A stretch of 64,000 bases of DNA, taken from positions 6,725,001-6,789,000 of the forward strand of contig NZ_OX419519.1 of assembly GCF_948472415.1 (NCBI RefSeq), written 5' to 3'. Below the pieces are notes generated by a model, which saw nothing but the letters and a program-made list of their open reading frames with translations, had not been told where the DNA came from and searched no databases. Positions 43,497 to 52,178 of this stretch are shown piece by piece; the first letter of the stretch is position 1, and every line of letters begins with the position of its first letter. This DNA comes from Kitasatospora fiedleri. Its GTDB lineage: Bacteria > Actinomycetota > Actinomycetes > Streptomycetales > Streptomycetaceae. The position numbers and the translations under genes were made by a program.

Positions 43497-43583
43497 CACA
43501 CCGTCACCTCCACCGGTGGGATGCCCCTTCGGCCCCGCCGCCCCCGACAACCAGCACGGAAAACGGAAAGAGGAATGTCCAGG

Positions 43584-44213
43584 ATGGGAACCGAAACGAC
43601 CGAACTGCGCGCGGCCCTGGCCCGGCAGCCGGTGATCGCCGTGGTCCGGGCCCCCGTGATCCCCGACGCGGTCGCGCTCTGCGAGGCGCTCGCCGAGGGC
43701 GGCATCGCCTGGACCGAACTCACCTTCACCACACCGGACGTCACCCGCCACCTGGCCCGCGCCGCCGGGGCCGACTGCCGGATCGGCGTCGGCACCGTGC
43801 TCACCGCCGACCAGGCCCGGGCCGGGATCGCCGCCGGGGCCGGCTTCCTGGTCACCCCCGGCCTGCGCCCGGCCGTCGCCGACACCGCCCGCGAGGCCGG
43901 AGTCCCGGTCGTGATGGGCGCGTTGACGCCCAGCGAGGTCGCCGACGCCGTCGACCTCGGCGCCGCCGCGGTCAAGATATTCCCCGCGAAGGCGTTCGGC
44001 CCCGGCTACTTCAAGGACCTGCGCGGCCCCTACCCCGACGTCCCGCTGGTCGCCTCCGGCGGCGTCAACGCCGGCAACGCCAGGGCCTTCCTCGACCACG
44101 GCGCGCTCGCCGTCTGCGCCGGGACCGACGTCGTCCCGCCGCAGGCCGTCGCGGACGGCGACTGGGCCGAGATCACCCGCCGCGCGAAGGAGTTCACCGC
44201 CGCGCTCGGCTGA
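43584..44213 (+). CDS. eda: 2-dehydro-3-deoxy-6-phosphogluconate (KDPG) aldolase
   Basis: The 209-residue class I aldolase has RQPVIAVVRAPVIPDAVALC, WTELTFTTPD with the catalytic Glu, IGVGTVLTADQA, FLVTPGLRP, and AAVKIFPAKAFGPGYFKDLR with the Schiff-base Lys. It splits KDPG into pyruvate and glyceraldehyde 3-phosphate and pairs with the kinase at 39125. The ATG at 43584 is preferred to 43575 because GAGGA is then 9 bases upstream. It starts 87 bases after the D-aminoacylase. Confidence 0.92.
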   Translation: MGTETTELRAALARQPVIAVVRAPVIPDAVALCEALAEGGIAWTELTFTTPDVTRHLARAAGADCRIGVGTVLTADQARAGIAAGAGFLVTPGLRPAVADTAREAGVPVVMGALTPSEVADAVDLGAAAVKIFPAKAFGPGYFKDLRGPYPDVPLVASGGVNAGNARAFLDHGALAVCAGTDVVPPQAVADGDWAEITRRAKEFTAALG

Positions 44214-44219
44214 GCGGGG

Positions 44220-44911
44220 TCACTCGCGGTCGGCGGAGGCGGCGGGCGCCGCCGTCGGGGCGGTGGCCGGGGTGGTCGTCGGGGCGGTGGCCGGTGTGGT
44301 CGTCGGGGCGGTGGCCGGTGTGGTCGTCGGGGTGGTCGTCGGTGTGGTCGCCGGACGGTGCTCGGCGGCCAGGGCGAGAACGCGCTCCACGGACCAGTGG
44401 TCGGCCGCGTGGGTGCCGTAGTGCGCGGCCAGGACCCGGCCGTCGGCGGCGAGCAGGAAGTCGGCGGGCAGGCCCAGCCGCCCGCCGACCGGGCGGGAGG
44501 ACGGCGGCCGCTCCCGCCCGCGCAGCACCAGCGGCACGCTGCGGGCCACCCCCCGCGCCATCGACGGCCACGCCCGGGGTCGAGCAGCGCCCGCGCCCCG
44601 CGCTCGACCCCGTACGCGCGGTACAGCCCCCGCTCCGGATCGGCCAGCAGCGGGAACGGCAACCCGTCGGCGTACGGCCGCAGTTCGGCGGCGGGCGAGT
44701 GGAATGCGACTACCTCCCGCACCCCCGCCGCGCGCAGCTCCGGGTGGCGGACGGCGAAACCGCGCAGGTGCAGGTTGCAGATCGGGCAGCCCGCGAAACG
44801 GCGGAACTGCAGGTGCGTCAGGCCGCCCGCCGGCACCGGCGGCAGGGGCGCGCCGGCGGCGTCGGTGGCGGGCAGGGCGGGGGCGGCGGTACCGGTCCGA
44901 AGTCGGGACAC
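44220..44911 (-). pseudogene. AhpC/TSA-type peroxiredoxin-like protein with a frame break
   Basis: From the GTG at 44909-44911 (GAGGAG 5 bases upstream) the protein reads RLRTGTAAPALPATDAAG, QFRRFAGCPICNLHLRGFAV (CPxC site), VVAFHSPAAELRPYADGLPF and YGVERGARALLDP. One base is missing in the GGGG run 44576-44579; the next frame gives AWPSMARGVARSVPLVLRG, LGLPADFLLAADGRVLAAHY and HAADHWSVERVLALA. The repaired protein resembles actinobacterial redoxins. Its end is an expanded PTTTPATA repeat absent from relatives I know. Confidence 0.75.
44261..44353. repeat. 24-bp tandem repeats in the 3' end of the redoxin gene
   Basis: Units of the type GTGGCCGGTGTGGTCGTCGG repeat about three to four times, coding for APTTTPAT on the minus strand. 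The array looks like a recent expansion. Confidence 0.65.
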
Positions 44912-44936
44912 GTGGGCTCCTCGTAGGTGTAGACCG

Positions 44937-44957
44937 TACGCCAAAACTGTAGGCGTA
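44937..44957. promoter_or_regulatory. TACGCC-N9-GGCGTA inverted repeat in a divergent promoter
   Basis: The repeat lies in the 65-base gap between the redoxin and TetR starts and is flanked by further CGTACG copies. It is a likely operator of the TetR protein encoded next to it. Confidence 0.6.
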
Positions 44958-44976
44958 TGCCGTACGCTGTCAACCC

Positions 44977-45621
44977 GTGCCCCGCCCGCGCTCCCTGACC
45001 ACCCGCCAGATCGCCGCCGCCGCCCTCGCCGTGATCGACCGCGACGGCCTGCCCGCCCTCTCCATGCGCACCGTCGCCGCCGAACTCGACCGCCGCACCA
45101 TGGCCCTCTACCGCTACGTCGAGGACCGCGAGGAGGTGGAGTGCCTGGTCGTCGACCTCGCCCTCGGCCCCGTCCTCGACCGCGCCGCCCGCGAACCCGC
45201 GGCACCCTCCCCGCGGGCCCGGCTGCTCGCCCTGCTGGACCTCATGCGCGAGGCCGTCGGCGCCCACCCCGGCGTCCTGCCGCTGGCCGTCCGGCACCAC
45301 AGCGGCTGCCTGCCCGCGCTGCGCTGGCGCGAACGGCTGCTGGAGGCCCTGGCCGACGCCGGACTCGACGCACCGCGCCGCGCCGCGGCGCTGCACGCCC
45401 TGGTCGCCTACGTGATCGGCGAACTCGAACTGGAGCACCAGGCAGCCGCAGCCGCAGCCGCAGCCGCAGGCACCGCGGCAGGCCCCGGCGGTCCGCTCGT
45501 CCCCGAGACCTTCCCCCTGCTCTCCGCCGCCCTGGCCGCCCGCGCCGCCACCGATCCCGCCCACGCCTTCACCGACGGCGCCCGCACCGTCCTCGACGGC
45601 CTCGGCATTGGCCTCGGCTGA
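44977..45621 (+). CDS. TetR-family regulator
   Basis: The 214-residue protein has the TetR N-terminal domain (RSLTTRQIAAAALAVIDRDG, LPALSMRTVAAELDRRTMAL, YRYVEDREEVECLVVDL) and a TetR_C-like ligand domain. A run of Ala residues (about 157-165) comes from a GCA/GCC repeat. It is divergent from the redoxin gene with a shared operator and probably represses it. The GTG at 44977 has no clear ribosome-binding site, so the message may be leaderless. Confidence 0.87.
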   Translation: MPRPRSLTTRQIAAAALAVIDRDGLPALSMRTVAAELDRRTMALYRYVEDREEVECLVVDLALGPVLDRAAREPAAPSPRARLLALLDLMREAVGAHPGVLPLAVRHHSGCLPALRWRERLLEALADAGLDAPRRAAALHALVAYVIGELELEHQAAAAAAAAAGTAAGPGGPLVPETFPLLSAALAARAATDPAHAFTDGARTVLDGLGIGLG

Positions 45622-45661
45622 TCCTGCGCCCCGGTCCTGGCTCCGGCCGCAGGCGGGTGCC

Positions 45662-46324
45662 TCAGTCGAGGGCGCTCCAGCCGTGGTCGAGGAGGTCGAA
45701 GGCGCGGACGACGGCGCCCCGGACGTCGGGATGGGACTGGACGGCCCGGGGTGCCTCCAGGGCGAAATGCGCCAGGGCGGTGCAGGCCGGGTCGTCGGCG
45801 GGGCGGCCGCTCTGCTCGGCGATGACCGCGGCGAGCGCGGCGGTGTGGCGCAGCCACATGGCCTGCTGGTAGTCGCGCAGGGCCGGGGTGGAGTCCACCA
45901 GGGCGGCGAAGGCCGGGAAGCGGGGGTCGCCGCCGGCGCCTGCCCGGCGGTGGCGCAGGGCGTGGTCGCACAGGGCGGCCGGGATGGACCGGCCGGGGGG
46001 CCGCTCGCGCACGGCGGCCAGCAGGTCGGCCTCCAGGTCGGCTTCCTCGTCGAAGACCAGCGCCTCCTTGACCGGGAAGTGCTTGAACAGCGTGGTGGTG
46101 GAGACGTCCGCGGCGTCCGCGATCTCGCGGATGCCGACGTCGTCGTAGCCGCGCTCCAGGAACAGGCGCAGCGCGGCGTCGGCGATGGCCTGGCGGGTGG
46201 CGGCCTTCTTGCGCTCGCGGCGCCCCGGCGGGGCCGGTGGCGGGGGTGGGAGCGCTGGGGACGCTGGGCTCGGCGGGGGCTCGGGGCTCGGCGGGGGCGG
46301 CGGAGGCGGTGGGGTGTCGGGCAT
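45662..46324 (-). CDS. TetR-family regulator with a proline-rich N-terminus
   Basis: The 220-residue protein begins with about 33 Pro-rich residues (MPDTPPPPPPPPSPEPPPSP), then RRERKKAATRQAIADAALRL, YDDVGIREIADAADVSTTTL and FKHFPVKEALVFDEEADLEA, a standard TetR DNA-binding domain. Divergence from the FAD monooxygenase gene suggests control of that gene. AGGA lies 8 bases before the ATG. The Pro-rich leader could mean that the true start is further in. Confidence 0.87.
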   Translation of the reverse strand: MPDTPPPPPPPPSPEPPPSPASPALPPPPPAPPGRRERKKAATRQAIADAALRLFLERGYDDVGIREIADAADVSTTTLFKHFPVKEALVFDEEADLEADLLAAVRERPPGRSIPAALCDHALRHRRAGAGGDPRFPAFAALVDSTPALRDYQQAMWLRHTAALAAVIAEQSGRPADDPACTALAHFALEAPRAVQSHPDVRGAVVRAFDLLDHGWSALD

Positions 46325-46357
46325 GGGGACATCCTACCCGCCGGGTTCACTCGGTTT

Positions 46358-46380
46358 AAAAGTTGAGTCGTTGCACTTTT
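46358..46380. promoter_or_regulatory. AAAAGT-N11-ACTTTT inverted repeat between tetR and the monooxygenase gene
   Basis: An AT-rich inverted repeat in GC-rich surroundings, flanked by ACTCGG copies, lies between divergent starts. It is the natural operator candidate for the adjacent TetR. Confidence 0.6.
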
Positions 46381-46498
46381 GTACTCGGTGTGGTCTGCTG
46401 GAGCTGCGGCCCCGTGGAGCGTGAACGCCCCGGCCGCCCCCACACCCCCTGCCCGGTCGCCCGGCACCGCCGTGCGCCCGTCCGGAAGGAGCACCGCC

Positions 46499-47752
46499 AT
46501 GACCACCGCACCCGCCTCCACCACCCCGTCCGGCCCGTCCGGCCCGCCCGTCCCCCGCATCGCCGTCGTCGGCGCCGGGCCCGGCGGCCTGACCTGCGCC
46601 CGCATCCTGCAGCGCCACGGCATCGCCGTCACCGTGTACGACCACGACCGCGGCCCCGACGCCCGCGACCAGGGCGGCACCCTCGACCTGCACGAGGACA
46701 ACGGCCAACTCGCCCTGCGCGAAGCCGGACTGCTCGACGACTTCTTCCGCCTCGCCCGCGCCGAAGGGCAGGAGATGCGCCAACTCGACGCCCTGACCGG
46801 GGAGATCGGCTTCCACCACGTCCCCGAGGACGGCGAACGGTTCAAGCCCGAGATCGACCGGGGCCAACTGCGCGACCTCCTGCTGCGCTCGCTCGCCCCG
46901 GACACCGTCCACTGGGGCCGCACCCTGCGCTCGGTCGAGGGCCCCGCCGGCGGCCCCCGCCGCCTGCACTTCACCGACGGCACCGCCACCGAGGCCGACC
47001 TGGTGATCGGCGCGGACGGGGCCTGGTCCAAGGTCCGCCGCGCGCTCTCCCCGGCCACCCCCCGCTACACCGGGATCAGCTTCCTCGAAGCCTGGTTCCA
47101 CGACGTCGACCGCCGCCACCCCGAACTCGCCGCGCTGGTAGGCCCCGGCAGCGCCTCGGCGGCCGACGGCGAACGCGGACTGTTCGCCCAGCGCAACAGC
47201 GGCGACCACATCCGGGTCTACGTCATCCAGCGCGTCCCCGTCGACTGGATCGCGCAGGCCGGCCACACCGTCCAGGACACCGACGCCCTGCGCGCCCTCC
47301 TCCTGGACCGCTACCGCCGCTGGTCGCCCGCCCTGCACCGACTCCTCACCGACAACGACGGCCCCTACGTCGACCGCCCGATCCACGCCCTGCCCGTCCC
47401 GCACACCTGGACGCACGACCCCGCCGTCACCCTGCTCGGCGACGCCGCCCACCTCATGCCCCCGCTCGGCGTCGGCGTCAACCTCGCCATGCTCGACGCC
47501 TGCGAACTCGCCCTCGCGATCGCCGGACACGACACCCTCGCCGAGGCCGTCCGCGCCTACGAGGCGACCATGCTGCCCCGCTCCGCCGACACCCAGCGCC
47601 TCCTCGACGGCGCCGCCGCCGGCCTGCTGTCCGACGAACCGCACCAGGGGGAGCCGCAGCAGGGCGAACCGCGCCAGGGTGAGCCGGAGTCGGAGCCGGA
47701 GCCGCAGTCGGAGTCGTTCGGCGGCGCGGCCGAGCCGTCCGGGGTCCGCTGA
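46499..47752 (+). CDS. FAD-dependent monooxygenase (TetX-like)
   Basis: The 417-residue protein has the FAD-binding GxGxxG motif in IAVVGAGPGGLTCARIL (about 20-36), DQGGTLDLHEDNGQLALREA, LVIGADGAWSKVRRAL and VTLLGDAAHLMPPLGVGVNL, as in TetX and related aromatic hydroxylases. Activity on tetracycline or another aromatic compound is inferred from family only. GGAAGGAG precedes the ATG by 7 bases. The C-terminus carries a QGEPQQGEPRQGEP repeat and an acidic tail not needed for catalysis. Confidence 0.87.
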   Translation: MTTAPASTTPSGPSGPPVPRIAVVGAGPGGLTCARILQRHGIAVTVYDHDRGPDARDQGGTLDLHEDNGQLALREAGLLDDFFRLARAEGQEMRQLDALTGEIGFHHVPEDGERFKPEIDRGQLRDLLLRSLAPDTVHWGRTLRSVEGPAGGPRRLHFTDGTATEADLVIGADGAWSKVRRALSPATPRYTGISFLEAWFHDVDRRHPELAALVGPGSASAADGERGLFAQRNSGDHIRVYVIQRVPVDWIAQAGHTVQDTDALRALLLDRYRRWSPALHRLLTDNDGPYVDRPIHALPVPHTWTHDPAVTLLGDAAHLMPPLGVGVNLAMLDACELALAIAGHDTLAEAVRAYEATMLPRSADTQRLLDGAAAGLLSDEPHQGEPQQGEPRQGEPESEPEPQSESFGGAAEPSGVR

Positions 47753-47785
47753 GGCGTCGCTGGGCGGGGGAGCGGGGCGGCCGGG

Positions 47786-48526
47786 TCAGCGGGCCCGGGT
47801 GGTCGAGTACAGGTGGCTGTCGCGGAACTCCGTCGCGGCCAGCGTCCGGCCGACGATGATCACCGCGGTGCGCAGCACGCCCGCGGCCTTGACCTGGACG
47901 GCGATGTCGCCGAGCGTGCCGCGCAGCACCAGTTCGTCCGGACGGCTGGCCATGGCGACCACCGCCGCCGGGCAGTCCGGTCCGTAGTGCGGCAGCAGCT
48001 CCTCGACCACGCTGTCCACGTAGCGGGCCGCCAGGTGCAGCACCAGCAGCGCGCCGCTCCTGCCCAGCACGGACAGCTCCTCGCCGGGCGGCATCGGCGT
48101 CGCCTGCCGGGCCACCCGGGTCAGGATCACCGTCTGGCCGACCGTCGGCACCGTCAGCTCGCGCTTCAGCGCGGCCGCCGCCGCCGCGAACGCGGGCACC
48201 CCCGGCACCACCTCGTACGGGATGTCCGCCGCGTCCAGGCGGCGCATCTGCTCGGCCATCGCCGAGAACACCGACGGGTCGCCGGAGTGCAGCCGGGCCA
48301 CGTCCTGGCCCGCGCGGTGCGCGCTGACGATCTCGGCCAGGATCTGGTCCAGGTCCAAGTTCGCGGTGTCGACCAGCCGGGCGTCCGGCGGGCAGTCCGC
48401 CAGCAGCTCCGGCGGCACCAGGCTCCCCGCGTACAGGCACACCCCGCAGCGGGCCAGGGTGCGCTGGCCGCGCACCGTGATCAGATCGGCCGCGCCCGGA
48501 CCGGCACCGATGAAATAGACCGTCAC
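47786..48526 (-). CDS. cobM: Precorrin-4 C11-methyltransferase CobM
   Basis: The 246-residue tetrapyrrole methylase reads MTVYFIGAGPGAADLITVRG, CLYAGSLVPPELL, LHSGDPSVFSAMAEQMRRLD, YEVVPGVPAFAAAAAALKRE and TVGQTVILTRVARQATPMP, as in CobM/CbiF. It methylates C11 of precorrin-4. The GTG follows GGAGGAG by 4 bases and overlaps the cobL stop. It belongs with the cobalamin genes 10 kb away. Confidence 0.95.
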   Translation of the reverse strand: MTVYFIGAGPGAADLITVRGQRTLARCGVCLYAGSLVPPELLADCPPDARLVDTANLDLDQILAEIVSAHRAGQDVARLHSGDPSVFSAMAEQMRRLDAADIPYEVVPGVPAFAAAAAALKRELTVPTVGQTVILTRVARQATPMPPGEELSVLGRSGALLVLHLAARYVDSVVEELLPHYGPDCPAAVVAMASRPDELVLRGTLGDIAVQVKAAGVLRTAVIIVGRTLAATEFRDSHLYSTTRAR

Positions 48527-49832
48527 TTCGCTCCTCCGAGAACTCCGACAACCTCGTCCGCACCAGCATCCGTACCGGGGGCCGCACCGGACTCCCCGCC
48601 GCCCTTGACGACGCTCCACTGGGTCACCGGCATCGCCTGCCGCCACCCCGTGAACCCGCCCACCGGCACCGCGTGCGCCACGCCCAGCTTCACCAACTCG
48701 CCGCCGTGGCGCCGGTACCACTGCGTCAGCAGCGCCTCCGACTCCAGCGTCACCGTGTTCGCCACCAGCCGCCCGCCGGGCCCGAGCGCCGACCAGCACG
48801 CCTCCAGCAGCCCCGGCACCGTCAGCCCGCCGCCGATGAACACCGCGTCCGGACGGCCCGGTTCGGACTCCAGCCCGGCCAGTGCCCGCGGCGCGGCCCC
48901 CGTCACGACCCGCAGCCGGGGCACGCCGAGCGCCGCCGCGTTGCGGACGATCCGCTCCGCCCGCGCCCGGTCCCGTTCCACGCTCACCGCCCGGCAGGTG
49001 CGGTGCGCCCGCAGCCACTCGATGCCGATCGACCCCGAACCGCCGCCGACGTCCCACAGCAGTTCGCCCGGCGCCGGGGCGAGCGCCGCCAGCGTCGCTG
49101 CCCGGACGTGGCGCTTCGTCAACTGTCCGTCCGACTCGAAGAGTTCGTCCCGCAGGCCGGGAACCAGCTGCTGCCGGGGGGCGTCCGCCGCGACGGCCGG
49201 GTCCAGGACGCAGTCCACCGCCAGCACGTTCAGCGGATCGCCCGGCGGCAGCGACCAGCCGCCGCCACCCCTTCGCGCACCGCCTCCGCCGGACCGCCCA
49301 ACTGCTCCAGCACCCGCACCCGGCTCGGCCCGAACCCGCGCTCCGCCAGCACCCGCGCCACCCGCGCGGGCGTCGACGCGTCCGCGCTCAGCACCAGCAG
49401 CCGACGCCCCGGGTACAGCGCCGCGTGCAGGGACTCGACCGGTCGGCCGACCAGCGTCACCACCTCGGTCTCCTCCACCGGCCACCCCAGCCGGGCGCAC
49501 GCCAGCGACACCGAGGACGGATACGGCAGCACCCGCAGCGACTCCGCCGGGACGCCGCACTCCAGCAGCGTCCGCCCGATCCCGTGGAACATCGGATCAC
49601 CGCTGGCCAGCACCGCCAGCCGCCGCCCCGCGAACCGCTCCAGCAGCCCCGGCACCGCCGGCCGCAACGGCGACGGCCACAGCACCCGCTCCGCCGCCAC
49701 CCCCTCCGGCAGCAGCCCCAACTGACGCCCCCCGCCGAGCACCACCTCCGCCGCGCCCAACGCCTCCCGCGCCGCCGCCGAGAGCCCCGCCCAGCCGTCC
49801 GCACCCACCCCGACGACGGTGATCGCAGACAC
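48523..49832 (-). pseudogene. cobL: Precorrin-6Y methylase/decarboxylase CobL, frame broken between its two domains
   Basis: CobL methylates C5 and C15 and decarboxylates the C12 acetate. The first frame (GTG 49830-49832, GAGGAG 6 bases upstream) gives the CbiE half: ITVVGVGADGWAGLSAAARE, VLASGDPMFHGIGRTLLE and YPSSVSLACARLGWP. One base is missing at about 49258-49266; the next frame continues WSLPPGDPLNVLAVDCVL and the CbiT half with LTKRHVRAATLAAL, LLWDVGGGSGSIGIEWLRA and VANTVTLESEALLTQW. The break falls within the end of the CbiE part, so it is not a natural split gene. A sequencing error is likely. Confidence 0.88.
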
Positions 49833-50073
49833 GCGCAACTCCTCAGGGCTCGGGGACGGGGCAGCCGCAGCCTACCCGCAACCGGCCGCCGTACCCCCCG
49901 CGAGCTGCGGAGATCCACCGTGCGACATTGGCCACACCGGGCGGGGCGGGCCACCGGCGCGGGCGCGGACGCGGACACGGAAGTCCACTGCGCGAAAAGC
50001 CTGTTGGAGTGACGGGCGGTTCTAGGATTGGGTGGGGGTGATCGAATCCAAGAGACCTGACGGGGGATTCCGC

Positions 50074-50756
50074 GTGCGGACAAGAGCGGGAGGGGTGGCC
50101 CTCGCGGTCGCCTGCGCGACATTGCTGGCCGGCTGTAGCGGCGGCGGCAGCGGTGCGGACTCGCCGCGCCGGAACGGCGACTCGATCGAGGGGCACGAGA
50201 CGGCGGCGGTCGTCCTCTCGGCGGAGCAGCTCCGGGTGGCCGCGCCCCTCGGCGACGCCCTGCCCGACGGGCTGGGCGGGGGATGGGCGGCACGGACATC
50301 TTCGAGGGCCAGAAGGCCGCCGACCGGTGCGGCTCGGAGACCGGCACCGCCTGTTCCGGGCTGGTGGCGGCGGCCCTGAGCGGATACACCACCCACCCGG
50401 GTGACGGCGACGTCTTCTGGGACGCCTTCTCCTTCGACACCGTCGAGGACGCGCAGGTGGCCTGGAAGGCCATGGCCGCCGGCAAGCGGGAGGAGGAAGC
50501 GTCGTCCGACCCGCAGCCGCTGGAGGTCTCCGCGGACGCGGACGAACTCGACGCCTACGGCCTCCCGCCCTCGCACGACTACTCCAGCGGGCAGAACATC
50601 GAGATCCACGACGCCAAGGTGATGATGCGGATCGGCGGGGTGGTCGTCCTGCTCACCGGCTACGACATGCCCAACTTCGAGATCATCCAAGGGCTCGCCA
50701 CGGCGGCGGCGGATCGCGTGACCAGAGTGGCCCAGGGCAAGAACCCCGACGCCTGA
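50074..50756 (+). pseudogene. Secreted lipoprotein with a frame break
   Basis: The GTG at 50074 (GGGGGA 6 bases upstream) starts MRTRAGGVALAVACATLLAG with a lipobox ending LLAGC, then a Ser/Gly/Asp linker. The frame breaks in the GGGGG run 50278-50282; with one more G the sequence joins to MGGTDIFEGQKAADRCGSET, GDVFWDAFSFDTVEDAQVAW and IHDAKVMMRIGGVVVLLTGY. The repaired protein is about 227 residues and would be anchored outside the membrane. No function is known. A TAGGAT box at 50023-50028 may be the -10. The 240 bases before the gene hold no other feature. Confidence 0.65.
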
Positions 50757-50760
50757 GTAC

Positions 50761-50820
50761 CGCACCGCCACGCTCCGCACCGCACTGCCCCGCACCGCCA
50801 TGCTCCGCACCGCCCCGCCC
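50761..50820. repeat. Four imperfect 15-bp tandem repeats
   Basis: Units beginning CGCACCGCC repeat at 50761, 50776, 50791 and 50806 and then decay into CGCCC runs. They fill the gap between the lipoprotein and esterase genes. Confidence 0.6.
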
Positions 50821-50961
50821 CGCCCCGCCCCGCGCACGGCCGCGCACGGCCGCCGTGCCGGGGCGGCGTGCCCGCCACCGGTGCCGCCCACGGCCCGTTC
50901 CATCGATTTGTCGATCTGTCGGCTCACCGAGGCCGCCCCACTCCGGAGGACCGCACCACCC

Positions 50962-52083
50962 ATGACCGAACTCTCCTTCCTCACCGCCCCCGGCACGGCG
51001 GCCGGGTTCATCGCCGAGACCCGCCCGCGTGCCCACGGCACGGGCATCGACCCCTACGAGTACGACCGGGTCACCGCGCCGATCGACTCGCTACTGCACT
51101 GGCCGGACGCTTGCCGGGCGGCCGCCCTCGCCCACCGCGCCCGGGCCGAACGGGCGGCCGGGCGCGGACGGTTCCGCACCGCAGGGCAGCACCACCGCTC
51201 GGCGGCCCGCTGGTTCCAGCTCGCCGCCATGCTGCCCGACCCGGACCGGGAGCGGGCCGCCGCCGTCGCCGCTGAGGCGGACCGTTCGATGGGCGACGCC
51301 CTCGCGCTGCTCGAACCCCGGGCCCGCCGGATCGAGGGCGAGGGCTACGCGGGGTGGCTGCGCCTGCCACCGGCGGCGGACGCTGGGCACCGCCTCCCGC
51401 TGGTCGTGCTGGTGCCGGGGATGGACTCCTCGAAGGAGGAGTTCCACGGCCCGGCCGACGCGCTGCTCGCCTGCGGGCTGGCCGTGCTGGCCGTCGACGG
51501 GCCCGGCCAGGGCGTGCTGGCCGACGGCCCCGCGCTCGGCCCGGACCACCGGCACGCGATCGGCCGGGCCCTGGACCACGCCCTGGCCACCGCCGCAGAC
51601 CCGGCGGACCCGGCGGACCCGGACGGGCCCGGCGACAGCGGCGTGATCGACCCGGAGCGGATCGCGGTGCTCGGGTTCAGCCTCGGCGGCTACCTGGCCG
51701 CCGCCGTCGCCGCCCACGACCCGCGGGTCCGGGCGGCGGCGCTGGTCAGCGGCCCGTACCGGCTGGACTGGGACGCGCTGGTCCCGTTCGTCGTCGCCAC
51801 CCTCTCCCGGCGCTGCGGCGGCACGTCGGCCGCCCGCGCCTTCGTCGAGCAGCTCGACCTGGCCGCGCTGGCCCCCCGACTGCGCGACCTGCCACTGCTG
51901 TTGGTCGACGGCGGCCAGGACCGCATCCCGGGCGTCACCAACGCCGAGGCCCTCACCGCCGACCTCCCGCACGCCGAACTGCTCCACGTCCCGCACGGCA
52001 ACCACCTCCTCGGCAACGCCCTGCCGGACTGGCTCCCCGACACGGCCGACTGGCTGGCGGACGCCCTGACGGCGAAGCGGTGA
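50962..52083 (+). CDS. Alpha/beta hydrolase (FrsA/esterase-like)
   Basis: The 373-residue protein has an N-terminal helical region of about 130 residues, then LPLVVLVPGMDSSKEEFHGP, AVDGPGQGV, the nucleophile elbow VLGFSLGGYLAAAVA, an Asp in LLVDGGQDRIPG and the His in HVPHGNHLLG, completing Ser-Asp-His. The layout matches FrsA-like and 2,6-dihydroxypseudooxynicotine hydrolase-type enzymes; the substrate is unknown. CGGAGGA lies 11 bases before the ATG. A Pro-Ala-Asp repeat (ADPADPADPD) occurs near residue 220. Confidence 0.83.
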   Translation: MTELSFLTAPGTAAGFIAETRPRAHGTGIDPYEYDRVTAPIDSLLHWPDACRAAALAHRARAERAAGRGRFRTAGQHHRSAARWFQLAAMLPDPDRERAAAVAAEADRSMGDALALLEPRARRIEGEGYAGWLRLPPAADAGHRLPLVVLVPGMDSSKEEFHGPADALLACGLAVLAVDGPGQGVLADGPALGPDHRHAIGRALDHALATAADPADPADPDGPGDSGVIDPERIAVLGFSLGGYLAAAVAAHDPRVRAAALVSGPYRLDWDALVPFVVATLSRRCGGTSAARAFVEQLDLAALAPRLRDLPLLLVDGGQDRIPGVTNAEALTADLPHAELLHVPHGNHLLGNALPDWLPDTADWLADALTAKR

Positions 52084-52178
52084 ACCGCACCCGACCGCAC
52101 GGACGGCGCGGCGCCTCCGCCCCGGCGCTCTCCCGGCCCGGGCTCCCGGGCCTCCGGTCGGAGGGCGAGCCCGAGGGG

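Noticed and set aside
48523..49832. Natural separate cbiE and cbiT genes instead of a broken cobL
   Set aside because: The break lies inside the end of the CbiE part, before the DPLNVLAV segment, there is no start signal for a second gene, and one added base restores the usual fused protein.
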